DNA of 64,000 nt from Torymus aiolomorphi (lineage: Eukaryota; Arthropoda; Insecta; Hymenoptera; Torymidae). Below the pieces are notes generated by a model. That model was not told where the DNA came from, did no database searches, and saw nothing but the letters and a program-made list of their open reading frames with translations. The stretch's first letter is position 1, and the number at the start of each line of letters is the position of its first letter. The stretch spans positions 26,599,862 through 26,663,861 of the forward strand of contig CM070874.1 in NCBI GenBank assembly GCA_036365515.1. Direction: 5' to 3'. A program made the translations under genes and the position numbers. Positions 31,687-43,272 of this stretch are shown one piece after another.

Positions 31687-33517
31687 TACCGCCCGCTTTG
31701 GTCCATACAGTGGGCGAACAGAATTAGTTTAGCAGACATTAAAACCGATCTGAAAACTAAGATTGACCTGTTGCAATTGGAGACGTTGAGGTGTAAAGTT
31801 TGGCAATAGGTCCGCTAGTAATCCATCCGAAGATTGTGCGTTGGGCCATTGGAGTTCCGGAAGGTCCTTTGACCAGTCCGTCGAGCAAGATCTCTGGAAA
31901 GATGTCAGCACCAAGTAAAATATCAATTTCAGCAGGTGTTTCTCTGAAATCGTCCGCTAATTCTAATCCCTTCAAATGGGTCCAGGCATTCTTTAGTTTA
32001 TGGCATCTTTGCGTGTATTTTGTAATAAAAGGAAGTACTAGTGCGTTTAACTGCAAATATGCTTTAGGGTTGAAAGCCGATGTAAGTTGCAAAGTGGTTC
32101 GGCCCTTAGCAGGAATGTGAGAATAACCTCCAATACCACTCAACGGCACTGTCGTGGCAGAGTATGGTTGTTCAAGCTTCTTTAATAACACCTCGGATAC
32201 AAAAGAACTTTGGGATCCAGGATCTATCATAGCTCGAGCAGTATGAATTCTGCCATCAGCACCACGTAGTTTCACGAACGTGGTAGCCAGAAGAGCAGGT
32301 TCTACACCAGAGCTTTGAGCTACTAAACTTAGTTGCAGCTCAGTGTTGGTAGTAAAAGAGGGACCAGTGAAAGCGACGTGATTATGTATGGGTTCACTGG
32401 TAGACACGTGAGAACTTTTATTTGTATCTTCATGAAGAAGCGTATGGTGTTGTTTGCTACATATGATACATCTTCTGCCAGATCGGCAATTACTGATCGG
32501 GTGAAACTCGAGACAATTGAAACATAACTTCCTTTTTTCCACGAAGATTTTTCGTTCACTGGCGGTTTTGGCTTTGAAGGCGTCGCAACGAGTAATGAAA
32601 TGTGCGTCTGCACAAAAGACACACTTGTCGGTAAACGTAGCATAAGAGCTAATTGATCTGTTTTCTGGAGTTTTAGATTTATTTAACTTAGACACGGAGG
32701 TGGTTTCTAAAAAATCAATACGCTCGGTGATGAACCGACTAAGTTGGACAAAAGTAGGGGGATTGGCACTTTTACTGACTTGTTTTTCCCACTCGCATAA
32801 GGTTTTGAAATCAAGCTTATGAGAAATGATAGGCACGAGAAGATCATCCCATTGATTGGTTGGCCTTTTGAGTTGCTCTAAAGCAGAGATTGTATTTGTT
32901 GTTGAATTAAGAAGGGATTGTAATTGAGATGGAGAATCGGAACTTACGGCAGGCAAATCGAGTAGTGTCTTGGTATAAAGGGCAACAAGTCGACGTTTGT
33001 TTGTATAGTGATCTTCTAACTTTTTCCAGGCAATAGGGAAGTTGAGATCTGTAATTTGAATTGTTTTGAGCATATCAGCTGCTTCTCCTTGAACGCGCGT
33101 TTTCAATTGTTGTAATTTCTCTGAATTAGATAGTCGTTCATCTTTGATGATGGTAGCTTTGAATAGATTTTTAAAATCTAGCCAGTCGGCGAATTTACCG
33201 GAAAAGGTAGGAACTTCAATGTTAGGTAACTTTCTTGTGGAGACTGGTTGCTGCGCAACAGGCACATTAGCTTGTTGAGGGAATTGTTTAAGCCAATGGG
33301 CTATATCGACCACTGCATTTATGTAACTATCTTCAGTCGCCCCATAGCAGTCAGTAACAAAATAGTCACTCTTGCTCGTGCTTTCAAATTTCTGGGATAG
33401 GACAATAGTATGATTTTCTTGGAATTCTTTCCAGTTCTTCTCTAATATCTGTAGCTTAGCTTCGAGAAGCTCACGAGTGATATTGTCCTTGCCCACTTTC
33501 TTGATATTGGTACTTGA

Positions 33518-33810
33518 CTTAGTTGTAGAAGCTGATGGTAGAGTTGTATAATAATAAGTGTAGTTGATCCTAATGGCGGTATCTACCAAGTGGTGTGTTT
33601 TTTGTTATGTCAAAGGTTGCAATAAAACACAACACATCTATATATTTTCTTTAATCGACGTTTCGGACATTTTTTATTGCATGTGCCTCTTCAGGAGATA
33701 AAAACTTAGTCAACGGACGTACATCACAGGGGGAGACCCCACTTGTCAATTGACAATCACAAACAACACACCACTTGGTAGATACGGCCATTAGGATCAA
33801 CTACACTTAT
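33518..33810 (-). mobile_element. 293-bp insertion in BEL1 gag with inverted repeats
   Basis: Flanked by a 13-bp duplication TATTGGTACTTGA (33505-33517 and 33811-33823). Arms of about 50 bp at 33550-33599 and 33765-33814 are inverted repeats (TAGTTGATCCTAATGGC, CTACCAAGTGGTGTGTT), with one mismatch seen and a variable edge. The centre carries a hammerhead-like core. The size, long TSD and core suggest a non-autonomous relative of Penelope-like elements. Confidence 0.65.
33655..33696 (-). ncRNA. Hammerhead-like core in the BEL1 insertion
   Basis: Minus strand CTGAAGA (33694-33688), then a stem II of GG plus ACAT pairing with ATGT plus CC around a bulged C, then GAAACGTC (33664-33657). Core residues match CUGANGA and GAAA with GUC as cleavage triplet. 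Stem I is weak here (two pairs), so activity is doubtful. Confidence 0.4.
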
Positions 33811-34139
33811 TATTGGTACTTGAATTGCAGATTCGATTAAATAATTCGAACTGACGCTCGATGGTTTGCGTAAGTGAAAGTGTTGGCATTTTGATTGAAA
33901 GAAGTAAGCAGATCCCTGAGTGTTATGAGAGTTTGTGTGGTATCTCCGCCCGCTGTGCAGAGTGGCAGGGGCAAAGAGATCAGTCACATGATAGATTTCG
34001 TTAGGAGGTCGTAAATCTCCAACGAACTAACTTGCGAAAGGTTGTAAATCTCTGACAATTAATGTAACACACGAGAGTTCTATTGCTTTGTAAGAATTTC
34101 TCTCGATTGACAACCCAATCTGGTTCGAAGGACCAAAAA

Positions 34140-34555
34140 TGTATACGAATGAACGTATACGGAGTTTATATTGTTAGGGTTTATCGCCGAGAGAAAATAA
34201 TAAGTTGTATTGACTCTGAAAGTCTTTGCTCCAACCCACTCGAAAGTAAAATTGGGAGCAAAAGGAATAAGAACGCTAAGCGCGTTCGAGTAAAATAGGC
34301 AAGCAATACGCAAGGTATATGCAATAGGCAAACTGATAATACGAGAGCCTCGCGTAATATCAGCAAAGCAAAAAAATAGCAATTGAGCAATAAGTAAAGC
34401 AAGGGGTAAATAAGTAAGGCAAATAATGTTTGGCGAGAGAGCCCAGTGCGTGGCGCAGGCCCCTACTTAAGCACGCGGGGTGATGTTTTTCATTGAAGGT
34501 TGCGCGCTTGGCGCTTGCCATCTAGCGGTCACTTCGGGTACTACAATTCCGAACA
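34140..34555 (-). repeat. BEL1 5' LTR and primer site
   Basis: Same ends as 31271-31686. Just inside it on the minus strand, TGGTCCTTCGAACC (about 34138-34125) is complementary to a tRNA 3' end of form GGTTCGAAGGACCA, the probable primer site. I cannot name the tRNA. Confidence 0.85.
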
Positions 34556-35300
34556 ATGATTTTTTTTAATTTTTAAAAACCAACCAACAAAATGAATTAA
34601 AATGTTTAAAAATTATATCTATTATAATCTATTATAATTATGAATTATGCATTATGAATGCATTATATTCTACATTATTATAATTTATTTGTGAGTTATA
34701 AACTTTTTTAAAAAAACACGTTTTTGTTAATAACAAAAGAACAATGATAGCTATAAATTTTTTTTTTTCTTAAAAAATATGAATTATGAAATATAAAAAA
34801 AACACGTTTTTGTTAATAACAAAACAACCGTGATTGCTATTTGTTTTATTATAAAATAAAGATATTGTACTTCTGTTTCAAATGATAACTTTATTTATCA
34901 GCTCAAAATTTATATAAATTTGATATAAATAAATAATAAATAAGTAAATAAATTTAAAAATTAACAATTTTTAATATTCATAAATGAATTTAATTATAAT
35001 TATGCAATAAATTTTTTAAAAAATTATAAATTTTCTTATTAAAAATTAATTAAAGGAATCAACAAATTACGGTTGAGGAAGCTACGGGCCAATGAATTGG
35101 CAGCGGTTTTTCGTAATGGACCGATTTTTTTGGGGAATGAACTCGATCTGAAGGTATATAAAAGCTACATCCGTGCCAAATTTCTGGAAGATTGGATAAT
35201 TTTTGCTCTAGTTATCGTGCGACAACGAAAACGCAAATTTTTTCTAAAATAATTTTTTTCTAAAAAACAAATGAAGATAATCGCTTGAAATTTTAACCAC
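34556..35300 (+). repeat. Microsatellite-bearing repeat, copy C (left part)
   Basis: AT-rich. Shares ACCAACAAAATGAATTAAAA with copy A, and has a plus-strand Helitron Rep scrap at 35040-35105 (LRKLRANELAAVF) and the segment shared with 27875-28090. Interrupted at 35300 by BEL2; the right part resumes at 43273. Confidence 0.65.
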
Positions 35301-35710
35301 TGTTGCGGATTCATAGTGTGAGGTATGAGTGATGCGGAGTATTCGGAAAACTATAGAGACGCTCCTGGAATGACGTTGTGAACAGGCGACTGCGAGCGGC
35401 CTATCCGGGCACGTACCAATTATGTATGCGTGAAAATGCGTGTGAGCAAGGTGGAAACGGCGCGGGCTCTTGCGCTACGAGCTCTCGCTTCTCGCTCACT
35501 TGGTGTCCGGCTAGCTTCGCGAGCGTTATCGTTGCGCATGGCGCATCCTCCGCAATTAGGCGATCCGCCTTAACTCGCAAGTGTTCCCCTTCTTTTTTCA
35601 ATAAACTGTTAGTAATTGCTAAAAGTATCTCAGCTTGTTTTGTGGCCTATCATTTTACCCGCAACCTTAGCTCTCAGCGATTGAAAATCAATACGCCGCC
35701 GTCCGAAACA
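35301..35710 (+). repeat. BEL2 5' LTR
   Basis: About 410 bp; high similarity to 42862-43267 up to GATTGAAAATCAA. The last ~15-20 bases differ (ACGCCGCCGTCC here, GTGCAATCC in the 3' LTR). AATAAA lies near 35600. No standard primer site was recognised after it. Confidence 0.8.
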
Positions 35711-37063
35711 GTCGTGTCGCGCGGCCGGCGGCAGACGCCAATCGAGGCAGCCGCCATCTTGAGCGCGCCAATAGACGCTCGAGTAATCGCCAGCTCACGG
35801 CCGACGCCAGCCACAGTAGCGGCCATTTTTTGGATGCGTGCTCGCAGGCGCTCGCGCTCCTGCAGACTTACGCCTGTGACGCTGGCTAATTTCAAGAGCT
35901 AGGGAAACGAGGAAGAGCTGGACAGCCACCTCGTCGGCATTCGTAACCTGAGATGAAGGGACAAAGGAGACACAGGAAGAAGTGCTGGTATGGCTATTAA
36001 AAGCTGCACGTATCTCGACAGCCCACCTCGTCAAGCGCGGCGAGACATCACAAAATGAATTACGGAGCATACGAAGCTGCTCGCCACGGCTCAAACTCAC
36101 CACGACGCCTGGGAAACAGCCGCGCAAGAACTTCGCTGCGTCGAGAAAGCGGAGCGAGGCGGGAATCATCGTTCTCAGGCAACGCGGTACCCGGCGTTTA
36201 GAGGTTAAGTCGCTGGAACAACCTCGTGGCGAGGACTACAAAAGCTCACGTTACTTCACTCAAGTATTTCCTATTTGGATTAAAGTATCGTTCTGATTTT
36301 TGTTATTTTTATCAAAATTTCCTGCTTTACAAGTAGAATTGATACAGACTGGAATGTCAATTTCTAGTAGCCTGTTAATTTCCTTATCTATTGTTTAGTA
36401 TGCTGAGAATAATTTTGATTTATTATCTAAATAGTTTTCATATCAGCAATTTAATCGTTAGCCATTATAGCTTCATTACAAAATTGCTTACTTAGATTGT
36501 CTACTTATTATGGATGCATATTTTCAGCAGATGCAAACTCCACGCTGCTTGATCTGCACGCCTTGCAAACCACATGAACCAGCTGCATGCCCTTGAAGCA
36601 TGCTAGATGCTTAAGCCACAAAGGCCGTCACTTCACACATCAATGAGCACGCTGTCAGCCAGCTTGAAGATCAAATCAACTGGCCATCAAGGTGAATTCT
36701 ACAGCAAGGTGAAATTCCAGCCCCACGACACGGCAAAAGGCTGCTTAGTCTGTTTTAAGTAATAAGTGCGAGCTGTGAATGTAAGAGTGCATTGAGTGTG
36801 ACTGATGAAAGTAGACTTCTCACCTCTTCACAGTAGGTTAGTAACTAGTGGCGTAGCTAGCAGGTTCAATAAGACAGGGCTAGTGCCGATTTAAGGCATG
36901 CGTGTGATTCAATTATACAATATTTAAATTGTGTGCAAGTATGTTGACGTTAAAAAATTGTCAGTATGCTTAACGTCGTTCTGTATGCTCAGGCTAAGGA
37001 TTTTGTCAGTGTGCCTTAAGCCTGTGGAGTGTATCGAGCGAGGTAAACATTAGGTTAGCTTAA
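35711..37063 (+). other. BEL2 leader, GC-rich first half
   Basis: 35711-36290 is clearly GC-richer than the rest of the element (GCGCGGCCGGCGGCAG, GCTCGCAGGCGCTCGCGCTC) and has overlapping ORFs on both strands, none with a recognised domain. From 36300 it becomes AT-rich. It may be foreign sequence captured in the leader. No gene called. Confidence 0.45.
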
Positions 37064-37390
37064 AGTAGCCATCGCTTAGATTCTCAATTTGTTTAGAAGC
37101 GAGTCAAATGCCTTAGGCATTGATAGCTTGAACCGCCTAGAAGGTTCATCTTCAAAAATTTTAAAACTAGCCAATTGTCTGAAATTTGTTAGTTTGAACC
37201 GATCAGAAGATTCTTATCCACTCATTGAAAGCGATCAAAATGTTCAGGTATTTTATAGCTTGAACCGCTCAGAAGGTTCACCCCCCAATTTGAAAGCGAG
37301 CCAATTGCCATTTGTCGTTGATAGCTTGAACTGCAGAGAAGGTTCACTCATTTGAATTTTCTCTCTTTTGCAAAACCGTATAGAAGGTTT
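37064..37390 (+). repeat. 66-bp tandem repeats carrying hairpins in the BEL2 leader
   Basis: GAACCG-(N)6-AAGGTTC-like inverted repeats start at 37130, 37196, 37262 and 37328, exactly 66 bp apart. A weaker unit lies near 37064 and a last one (AAACCGTATAGAAGGTTT) at 37373. Each can form a 5-6 bp stem. Located just before gag, so a packaging, translational or protein-binding role is possible. The region is open in one frame but looks non-coding. Confidence 0.75.
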
Positions 37391-37466
37391 AACCTCAAAT
37401 CAGCGAAATTACTATCTCAAGAGCTATTCTCAATTTTTCACTATTCTTTGATTTTCTCAGTTATTC

Positions 37467-38782
37467 ATGAGCAAAATGGATGCCTTATATGAAATTCAAA
37501 GGGAATTGCAAAGGCAAATCAAAAATGCCTACTCGAACTTCAGAAAGAAAGGGGCAGCAAAGATAAACAAAGTTACTGCTCAAACTCGTTTGAACGGTCT
37601 TGAGCATTGGTATTCGCAGTTTGAAACGAATCATGCCAAGATTCTCAATCTCGAAGGTGATCTTCATGATCATGATTATTCTAAAACTTTTCTCGCTGAT
37701 CAAATCACCGACGACTATTTTGATCGTAAAGGTGAATTTGCGCAATTTATAGCAGATGCTGAACAGCTGGAAGCCGAACAGCAGCATTTGGGTCCAGTCT
37801 ATCTTGATAGACTCCTCAGCCACGTCAAATGACAATGGTTGAACATCAATCACTTTCAAAAGTGAACCTATCCAAGCTCCTTAGCCACGTCAAATGACAA
37901 TGGTTTAACATCAATCACTTCCAAAAGTGAACCTACCCAAGTTTTCCGGCCTTCTGTCAGAATGGGAGAACTTTCGCAATCTCTTTCGATCCATAGTGCA
38001 TAGACGAACACATCTAGACCTGTCCATCAAATATGTTCACTTAAGATCAAATTTGTCTGGTGAAGCCTTAGAGCGCATAAAATCAATCCCAATTTCCGCA
38101 GAACACTATTGAAGAGCCTGGAATTCACTTCTCAAGCACTACGACAACAAACGTCGTATTGTTAACAATCTCGTTTTGAAACTATTCAATGTCCAACCTA
38201 TCAAAATCTGAGACAGCCTCAGAACTTCAGCGTATTTTCATAGAAATTTCGGGATCTCTTGAAAGTCTGAAATCCTTAGGCCGACCTAATGATGATTTAG
38301 CTAATGATCTTTTGGTTCATCTCTTTGTCAAGCAATTCGATCCTAATACAAAAAAGGATTGGAGAAAATCTATCGCTAAAGAGGATGATGCTCCCAGTAC
38401 TCTTGAACAAGTGCGAGAATTTGTTGAATCACAACTTGAAAATTTAGAATCTGAGAATTCTCATGAGCAATCTAAAGCTCAAACAACTCACGCCTCAAAG
38501 TCCAAGGGTAAAACGAAACCCAGATCGTTCTTAGCAGAAAGCGAATCTAGCACAGCATACACTCTTCAAGCTGTTAATCATGATTCACCTGCTAAAAAGC
38601 TCAAATGTTGTTTTTGCGGTGATGATCATCTAACCCACAAATGTGAGCAATTAGTGAGAAAATGTCTCACACTTTTACATTTAGATAAACCTGAAGTTTC
38701 TCGCAGTGTGACAACAGTTCTGCTTCAAACGCTAGCGTTCATCTTGATGCTAGTACCAACGTTGTCGCTTCTAGTTCTTTAA
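37467..38782 (+). pseudogene. gag: BEL2 gag, three broken frames
   Basis: The frame 37467-37832 is the BEL gag N-terminus (QRQIKNAYSNFRKKG). It ends at TGA, followed by a partial duplication of the next ~50 bases (CAAATGACAATGGTT twice). 37927-38112 holds the DUF1759 core (PKFSGLLSEWENFRNLF). 38189-38782 continues it, with a knuckle CCFCGDDHLTHKC near 38610-38650. Stops at 37832, 38112 and 38782. Gag would assemble the particle. Confidence 0.82.
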
Positions 38783-38815
38783 CAAATACTGTTCACACCA
38801 CGTAGAATAAAAAGG

Positions 38816-40184
38816 GAACAGGAATTCTCTTAGCTACAGCTCAAGTCTGTGTAGTTGGATCTAACAACAGACAGATCACTGTTTGAGCACTTATAGATTC
38901 TGGCAGTCAAGTATCGCTCATTATACAAAGCTTGTGTACTCGTTTATCGCTAGAGCATAACGGCACTCACGTTTGCATACAGGGTGTTGGCGACAAAAGC
39001 TTTCTAGTAGCTAATAAGATAGCTAATTTCACTTTAAAAACGCATTTCAACTCACAATTTGAACTCCATGTGGAAGCATTAGTGCTACCAAAACTTTCTT
39101 CGTACAAACCTCCTATTTTGCATAGGAAGTTTCTTTCAATCATTTCAATGGACTGCTGTTAACAGATCCTGCTTACTTATTTGAACATCCAATAGATCTA
39201 CGATTAGGTGCTAATGTGTATGCTGCAATCATCCAAGAAGGCATTACCAGAAGCTCAAATGATCAGCCTATTGCTTTGAACTCTAAACTCGGATGGTTAA
39301 TAACAGGTAACATTTCCTCATCCACTCTAACCACAAAGAGACCGATAACAAATGGTCCAACTGTGCTTCATTGCTCATGCTCTTCAGCTGAAAATGACAG
39401 GCTGTCAGAACTCTTACAAGAATTTTGGCGGACGGAGGAAATAGTTGTAAAAAATTCTTGCTCGACAGAAGAGCAGAAATGCGAAGACCTTTTCGTAAAT
39501 ACAACTTTCAGAGATCAGGCAGGTCATTACGTGGTAAAGTTACCCTGGAAGAATCAGGAGAAACTTTCCGAAATATCAATAGGATCATCGTATTCTCAAG
39601 CCTTGCAAGCTTTAAAACGGTTAGAAACCAACTTCGCTAAAGACGCAAAACTAAAGGCTGAATACACTAAGTTCATGCAAGATTATTTAGATTTAGGGCA
39701 TATGAGTAAGATACCAAATCAAACTCCTTCACAAAGTTCTAACTTTTTCCTTTTGCCTCACCATGGAGTGTGGAAGGAGTCAAGCTCCACAACTAAGTTA
39801 AGAACAGTATTCAAAGGGTCTGCTAAACTTCCTACTGGCAAGTCTCTGAACGACTTATTGCACGTAGGTCCCAACCTGCTAAAAAGCCCAACAGATCTCA
39901 TATGTCGCAACAGAAATTATAAGATAGCCTTATCTGCGGACATTGAGAAAATGTACCGGCAGATCCTAGTCCATGAATCAGACAGAAAGTATCAATCTGT
40001 GCTTTGGCGTTCAGACCCACAGCAAGACATAGCTATTTTTACTCTCAACACAGTTACTTATGGATTAGGCCCTTCGGCATATCTTGCTATTCGTTCTTTG
40101 CTACAATTAGCAAACGATCATAAATCAGAATATCCAATTGCCTCAAAAGTTGTAACTAGTCAAATGTACTCCGATACGTGCTAA
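38816..40184 (+). pseudogene. pol: BEL2 protease and reverse transcriptase, broken
   Basis: Retropepsin ALIDSGSQVSLI lies at about 38886-38925, directly after an in-frame TGA at 38884-38886. A stop and frame change occur near 39160. RT then runs 39216-40184 with LGWLITG, HHGVWKESSSTTKLRTVFKG and LSADIEKMYRQI. The frame ends at 40184 because one base is lost inside the catalytic YXDD box (about 40168-40180). Confidence 0.85.
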
Positions 40185-42799
40185 CCGGTGCACACGACAC
40201 TTGGGAAGCCATTGCAAAAATACAAGATCTCATAGCGTTATTTAAAAGGTGTCGAATGAACTTACGCAAATGGTCATCCAATGATCCTAACGCTCTCTTA
40301 TTCCTACCACAGGAAATGCTAATTACTGATAAAATTAGCTTGTTCTCCAAAGAAACGGCTATACCACTGCTAGGCATAGCGTGTCACATAGCTGGAGATT
40401 ACTTTACTTTTCACTTAGTAAAGGTGGCTCTAGAAACTCTAGTAACTAAACGCACAGTGCTCTCACGCATAGCGCGCTTATTTGACCCTCTTGGTTGGAT
40501 AGGTCCCGTCTTAGTCGAGGCAAAAATCTTAATGCAATCCTTATGGTTGCTTAAGCTAGACTGGGACAAGGAGCTCCCCGACGAAGTTGCCAACAAGTGG
40601 TTGACCTGGGTAGAGGACTTGCCTTCTATAAGTTCAATTCGAATTCCACGGTGGACAGGCTTCACGCCTCACACTAGATTTGTAGAACTCCATGGATTAT
40701 TCGCTGACGCTTCTAAGCTCGCTTATGGAGCTGTCGTTTATATTAGATTAGCCAACGAGTCAGGCATCTCTACCCCGTTACAGGTAGCAAAATCCAAAGT
40801 TGCTCCACTCAAAACTCTGAGCATACCTCGTTTGGAACTCTGCGCTGCTCTATTGCTTGCTCGCTTAAACAAGCAATTTTTAGATACTACGCTTCGCGAG
40901 ATTAGCAATGTTCATCTGTGGAGAGACTCTGCTGATGTGCTTTTCTGGCTTAGGGATCACCCCTCCCGGTGGAATGTGTTCGTTGCTAACAGGTGCTCAG
41001 AGATCCACACTACTGTGCCAAATGCCTTTTGGCATCATGTGAGATCTGAGAATAATCCTGCAGACGTATTCTCAAGGGGAATCGCTCCTTCAAAACTGCA
41101 ATCACACGCACTTTGGTGGAACGGTCCGAAATTCCTAAGAAACACATCAGAAACTTGGTCCCATGAGCAAAATACGCTCAACTTTAGTATAAACAGTATT
41201 ATTACTGCTAGCTCGTACAAAATCACCTTGGTTCAAAAGGACGATGACTCGTTCCAAATCTCGGATTTAGCTAGTAGGTATTCTACACTCGAACGGTTGC
41301 TAAGTATTACCGCATATTGTTTGCGTTTCATAGCTAAAATTCGTCAAAAACTGTTGACGAAAGGAAAGCACGATCGTCAAGTGGCTTCTCCTCATTACTT
41401 TCAAATTGAAGATGCTACAAGCACGCCCTGGGTCAGCGTGAAAGAGCTGCGCAATGCTCGTTCGTTGTCGTTTTTGCTCACGCAACGCGCTCACTTCAAG
41501 GCAGAGCTTGCCACACTCAATGCCAATAAAAGGCTGAATAGCAGCGATCCTATTGCCAACTTAAACCCCTTTATTCAAAACCAATTGATCAGGGTGGGCG
41601 GTAGATTAGCAAACCATTTAGCGCATGAAAATGCTAAGCATCCGGTAATTTTATCTCACTCGTCTATTATCACAACTCTCGTGATAGCGCAAGCGTATCG
41701 TCTTACTCTTCACGGCGATACACAACTTACTTTAGCCACTCTCAGGCAACAATTATGGATCTTACGCGCACGTACTGAGGTGAAAAGGTTGATCCGATCT
41801 TGCATTCCATGTGCTCGTTATGCTGCTAAAGCTCCTACTCAACTCATGGGTGAATTGCCCTTCGCGAGAGTGACACCTACGCCATCCTTTGAAAGCACAG
41901 GCGTTGAGTATGCTGGCCCTGTTAGCGTCAGACTGAGTAAGCCGAGGGAAAAGCACGCTTGATGGTTATATCAGCGTATTTGTCTGTATGTCTACTCACG
42001 CGGTACATTTAGAGTTGGCTGAGGATTATACATGCGAAGCATTCATTGCAGCTATGCATCGTTTTACCGCTCGACGCGGTCATTGTAAGTATCTTTACCC
42101 GGATAGAGGTACCAATTTTGTAGGCGCGGACGCTCAGCTAGCTCAAATGTTAACGGAGTCTTCCGCCTTTTACGCTAAGATTACACGACTGTTGGCCAGT
42201 GAAGGAATCACTTGGAACTTTAATCCCCCCAGCGCTCCGCACTTCGGTGGTCTTTGGGAGGCAGCAGTTAAGTCCATGAAGCATCATTTGCGCAGAGTGG
42301 TAGGCGATCAGGTGCTTACTTTTTCTGAATTAGCAACGTTGCTATGTAGGGTCGAGGCGTGCCTCAATTCACGTCCCTTAGTAGCCCTGTCCGACGATTC
42401 ATCAGATCTTACCTTTCTCACCCCTGCTCAATTTCTGATTCAGAGAGCTTCATTTCTAATACCAGAATCAGACTGTACCACTGAAAAGGTGCCATTAGGC
42501 AAACGCTGGCGGCACATCATTAAGCTATCTCAGCATTTCTGGGCTCGCTGGAATCAGGAGTATCTCTCCTCTATGCAGAAGTGTAACAAGTGGTTGTTCC
42601 CACAGCAATCCTCTACTGTAGGCGACATTGTACTCACAAGACAAGAGAACTACCCGCCGCGTAAATGACCCATGGGAAAAATTGTAGCTCCGCATCCCGG
42701 AAATGATGGTCTAGTGCGCGTTGTATCTGTAAAAACGAGCACAGGCATTATGCGTCGTCCAATTGTTAAATTAGTACAATTGCCACTTGCTGAATAGTA
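40178..42799 (+). pseudogene. pol: BEL2 RNase H and integrase, broken
   Basis: 40178-41962: the RT end (LRKWSSND), RNase H (LFADASKLAYGAVVY, PRLELCAALLLARL) and the integrase zinc domain (HPVILSHSS ... CIPCARY). The first catalytic position reads GVEYAGP, Glu where BEL integrases normally have Asp. A frame change near 41960, then 41988-42668 with the integrase core (PDRGTNFVGAD; PHFGGLWEAAVKS). TGA at 42666-42668 interrupts the last ~40 residues, which stay open to 42799. Confidence 0.85.
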
Positions 42800-42861
42800 T
42801 GTTATTAACTTTAACACACTTGTGAATTTCATTCGTCGCCGATCGACGAAGGTGGGCGGAA

Positions 42862-43267
42862 TGTTGCGGATTCATAGTGTGAGGTATAAGTGATGCGGAG
42901 CATTCGGGAAACTATAGAGACGCTCCTGGAATGACGTTGTGAACAGGCGACTGCGAGCGGCCTATCCGGGCACGTACTAATTATGTATGCGTGAAAATGC
43001 GTGTGAGCAAGGTGGAAACGGCGCGGGCTCTTGCGCTACGAGCTCCCGCTTCTCGCTCACTTGGCGTCCGGCTAGCTTCGCGAGCGTTATCACTGCGCAT
43101 GGTGCATCTTCCGCAATTAGGTGATCCGCCTTAACTCGCAAGTGTTCCTCTTCTTTTTTCAATAAACTGTTATTAATTGCTAAAAGTATCTCAGCTTGTT
43201 TTGTGGCCTATCATTTTACCCGCAACCTTAGCACTCAGCGATTGAAAATCAAGTGCAATCCAAAACA
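42862..43267 (+). repeat. BEL2 3' LTR
   Basis: 406 bp preceded by the purine tract GAAGGTGGGCGGAA. Followed by the ACCAC target duplication. Confidence 0.88.
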
Positions 43268-43272
43268 ACCAC

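Larger units (their letters stand above)
31757..33889 (-). pseudogene. gag: BEL1 gag-protease, split by an insertion
   Basis: The downstream 610-aa frame (33589-31757) has a DUF1759-type gag core (PTFSGKFADWLDFKNLF), then Cys/His knuckles (CVFCADAHFITRC, CFNCLEFHPISNC, CIICSKQHHTLLH), then a DUF1758-type retropepsin with RAMIDPGSQSSFV near 32240 and a C-terminal part ending before RT. The first residues of the frame, up to about 33518, come from the inserted DNA. The original N-terminus lies beyond the insertion, where an in-frame ATG at 33889 opens a frame leading into gag. Apart from the insertion I saw no lesion. Confidence 0.85.
31271..34555 (-). mobile_element. BEL1: short BEL element with gag-protease only
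   Basis: 3285 bp with 416-bp LTRs at both ends and a 5-bp TSD ATGAT (31266-31270, 34556-34560). The internal 2.45 kb holds gag and a retropepsin-like domain but no RT, RNase H or integrase. The near-identical LTRs argue for recent mobility using proteins from a complete relative. A 293-bp insertion splits gag near its start. Confidence 0.9.
35301..43267 (+). mobile_element. BEL2: full-length but decayed BEL element
   Basis: 7967 bp. The 5' LTR starts TGTTGCGGATTC and the 3' LTR ends CCAAAACA; a 5-bp TSD ACCAC lies at 35296-35300 and 43268-43272. Internal order is gag, protease, RT, RNase H, integrase (BEL/Pao order). Every module has lesions. The joined flanks agree with the uninterrupted repeat at 28070, which confirms the insertion. 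Confidence 0.92.

Noticed and set aside
35378..36296. Long frames on both strands in the BEL2 LTR and leader
   Set aside because: Overlapping frames in GC-rich DNA, low-complexity Arg/Ser composition, no recognised domain.
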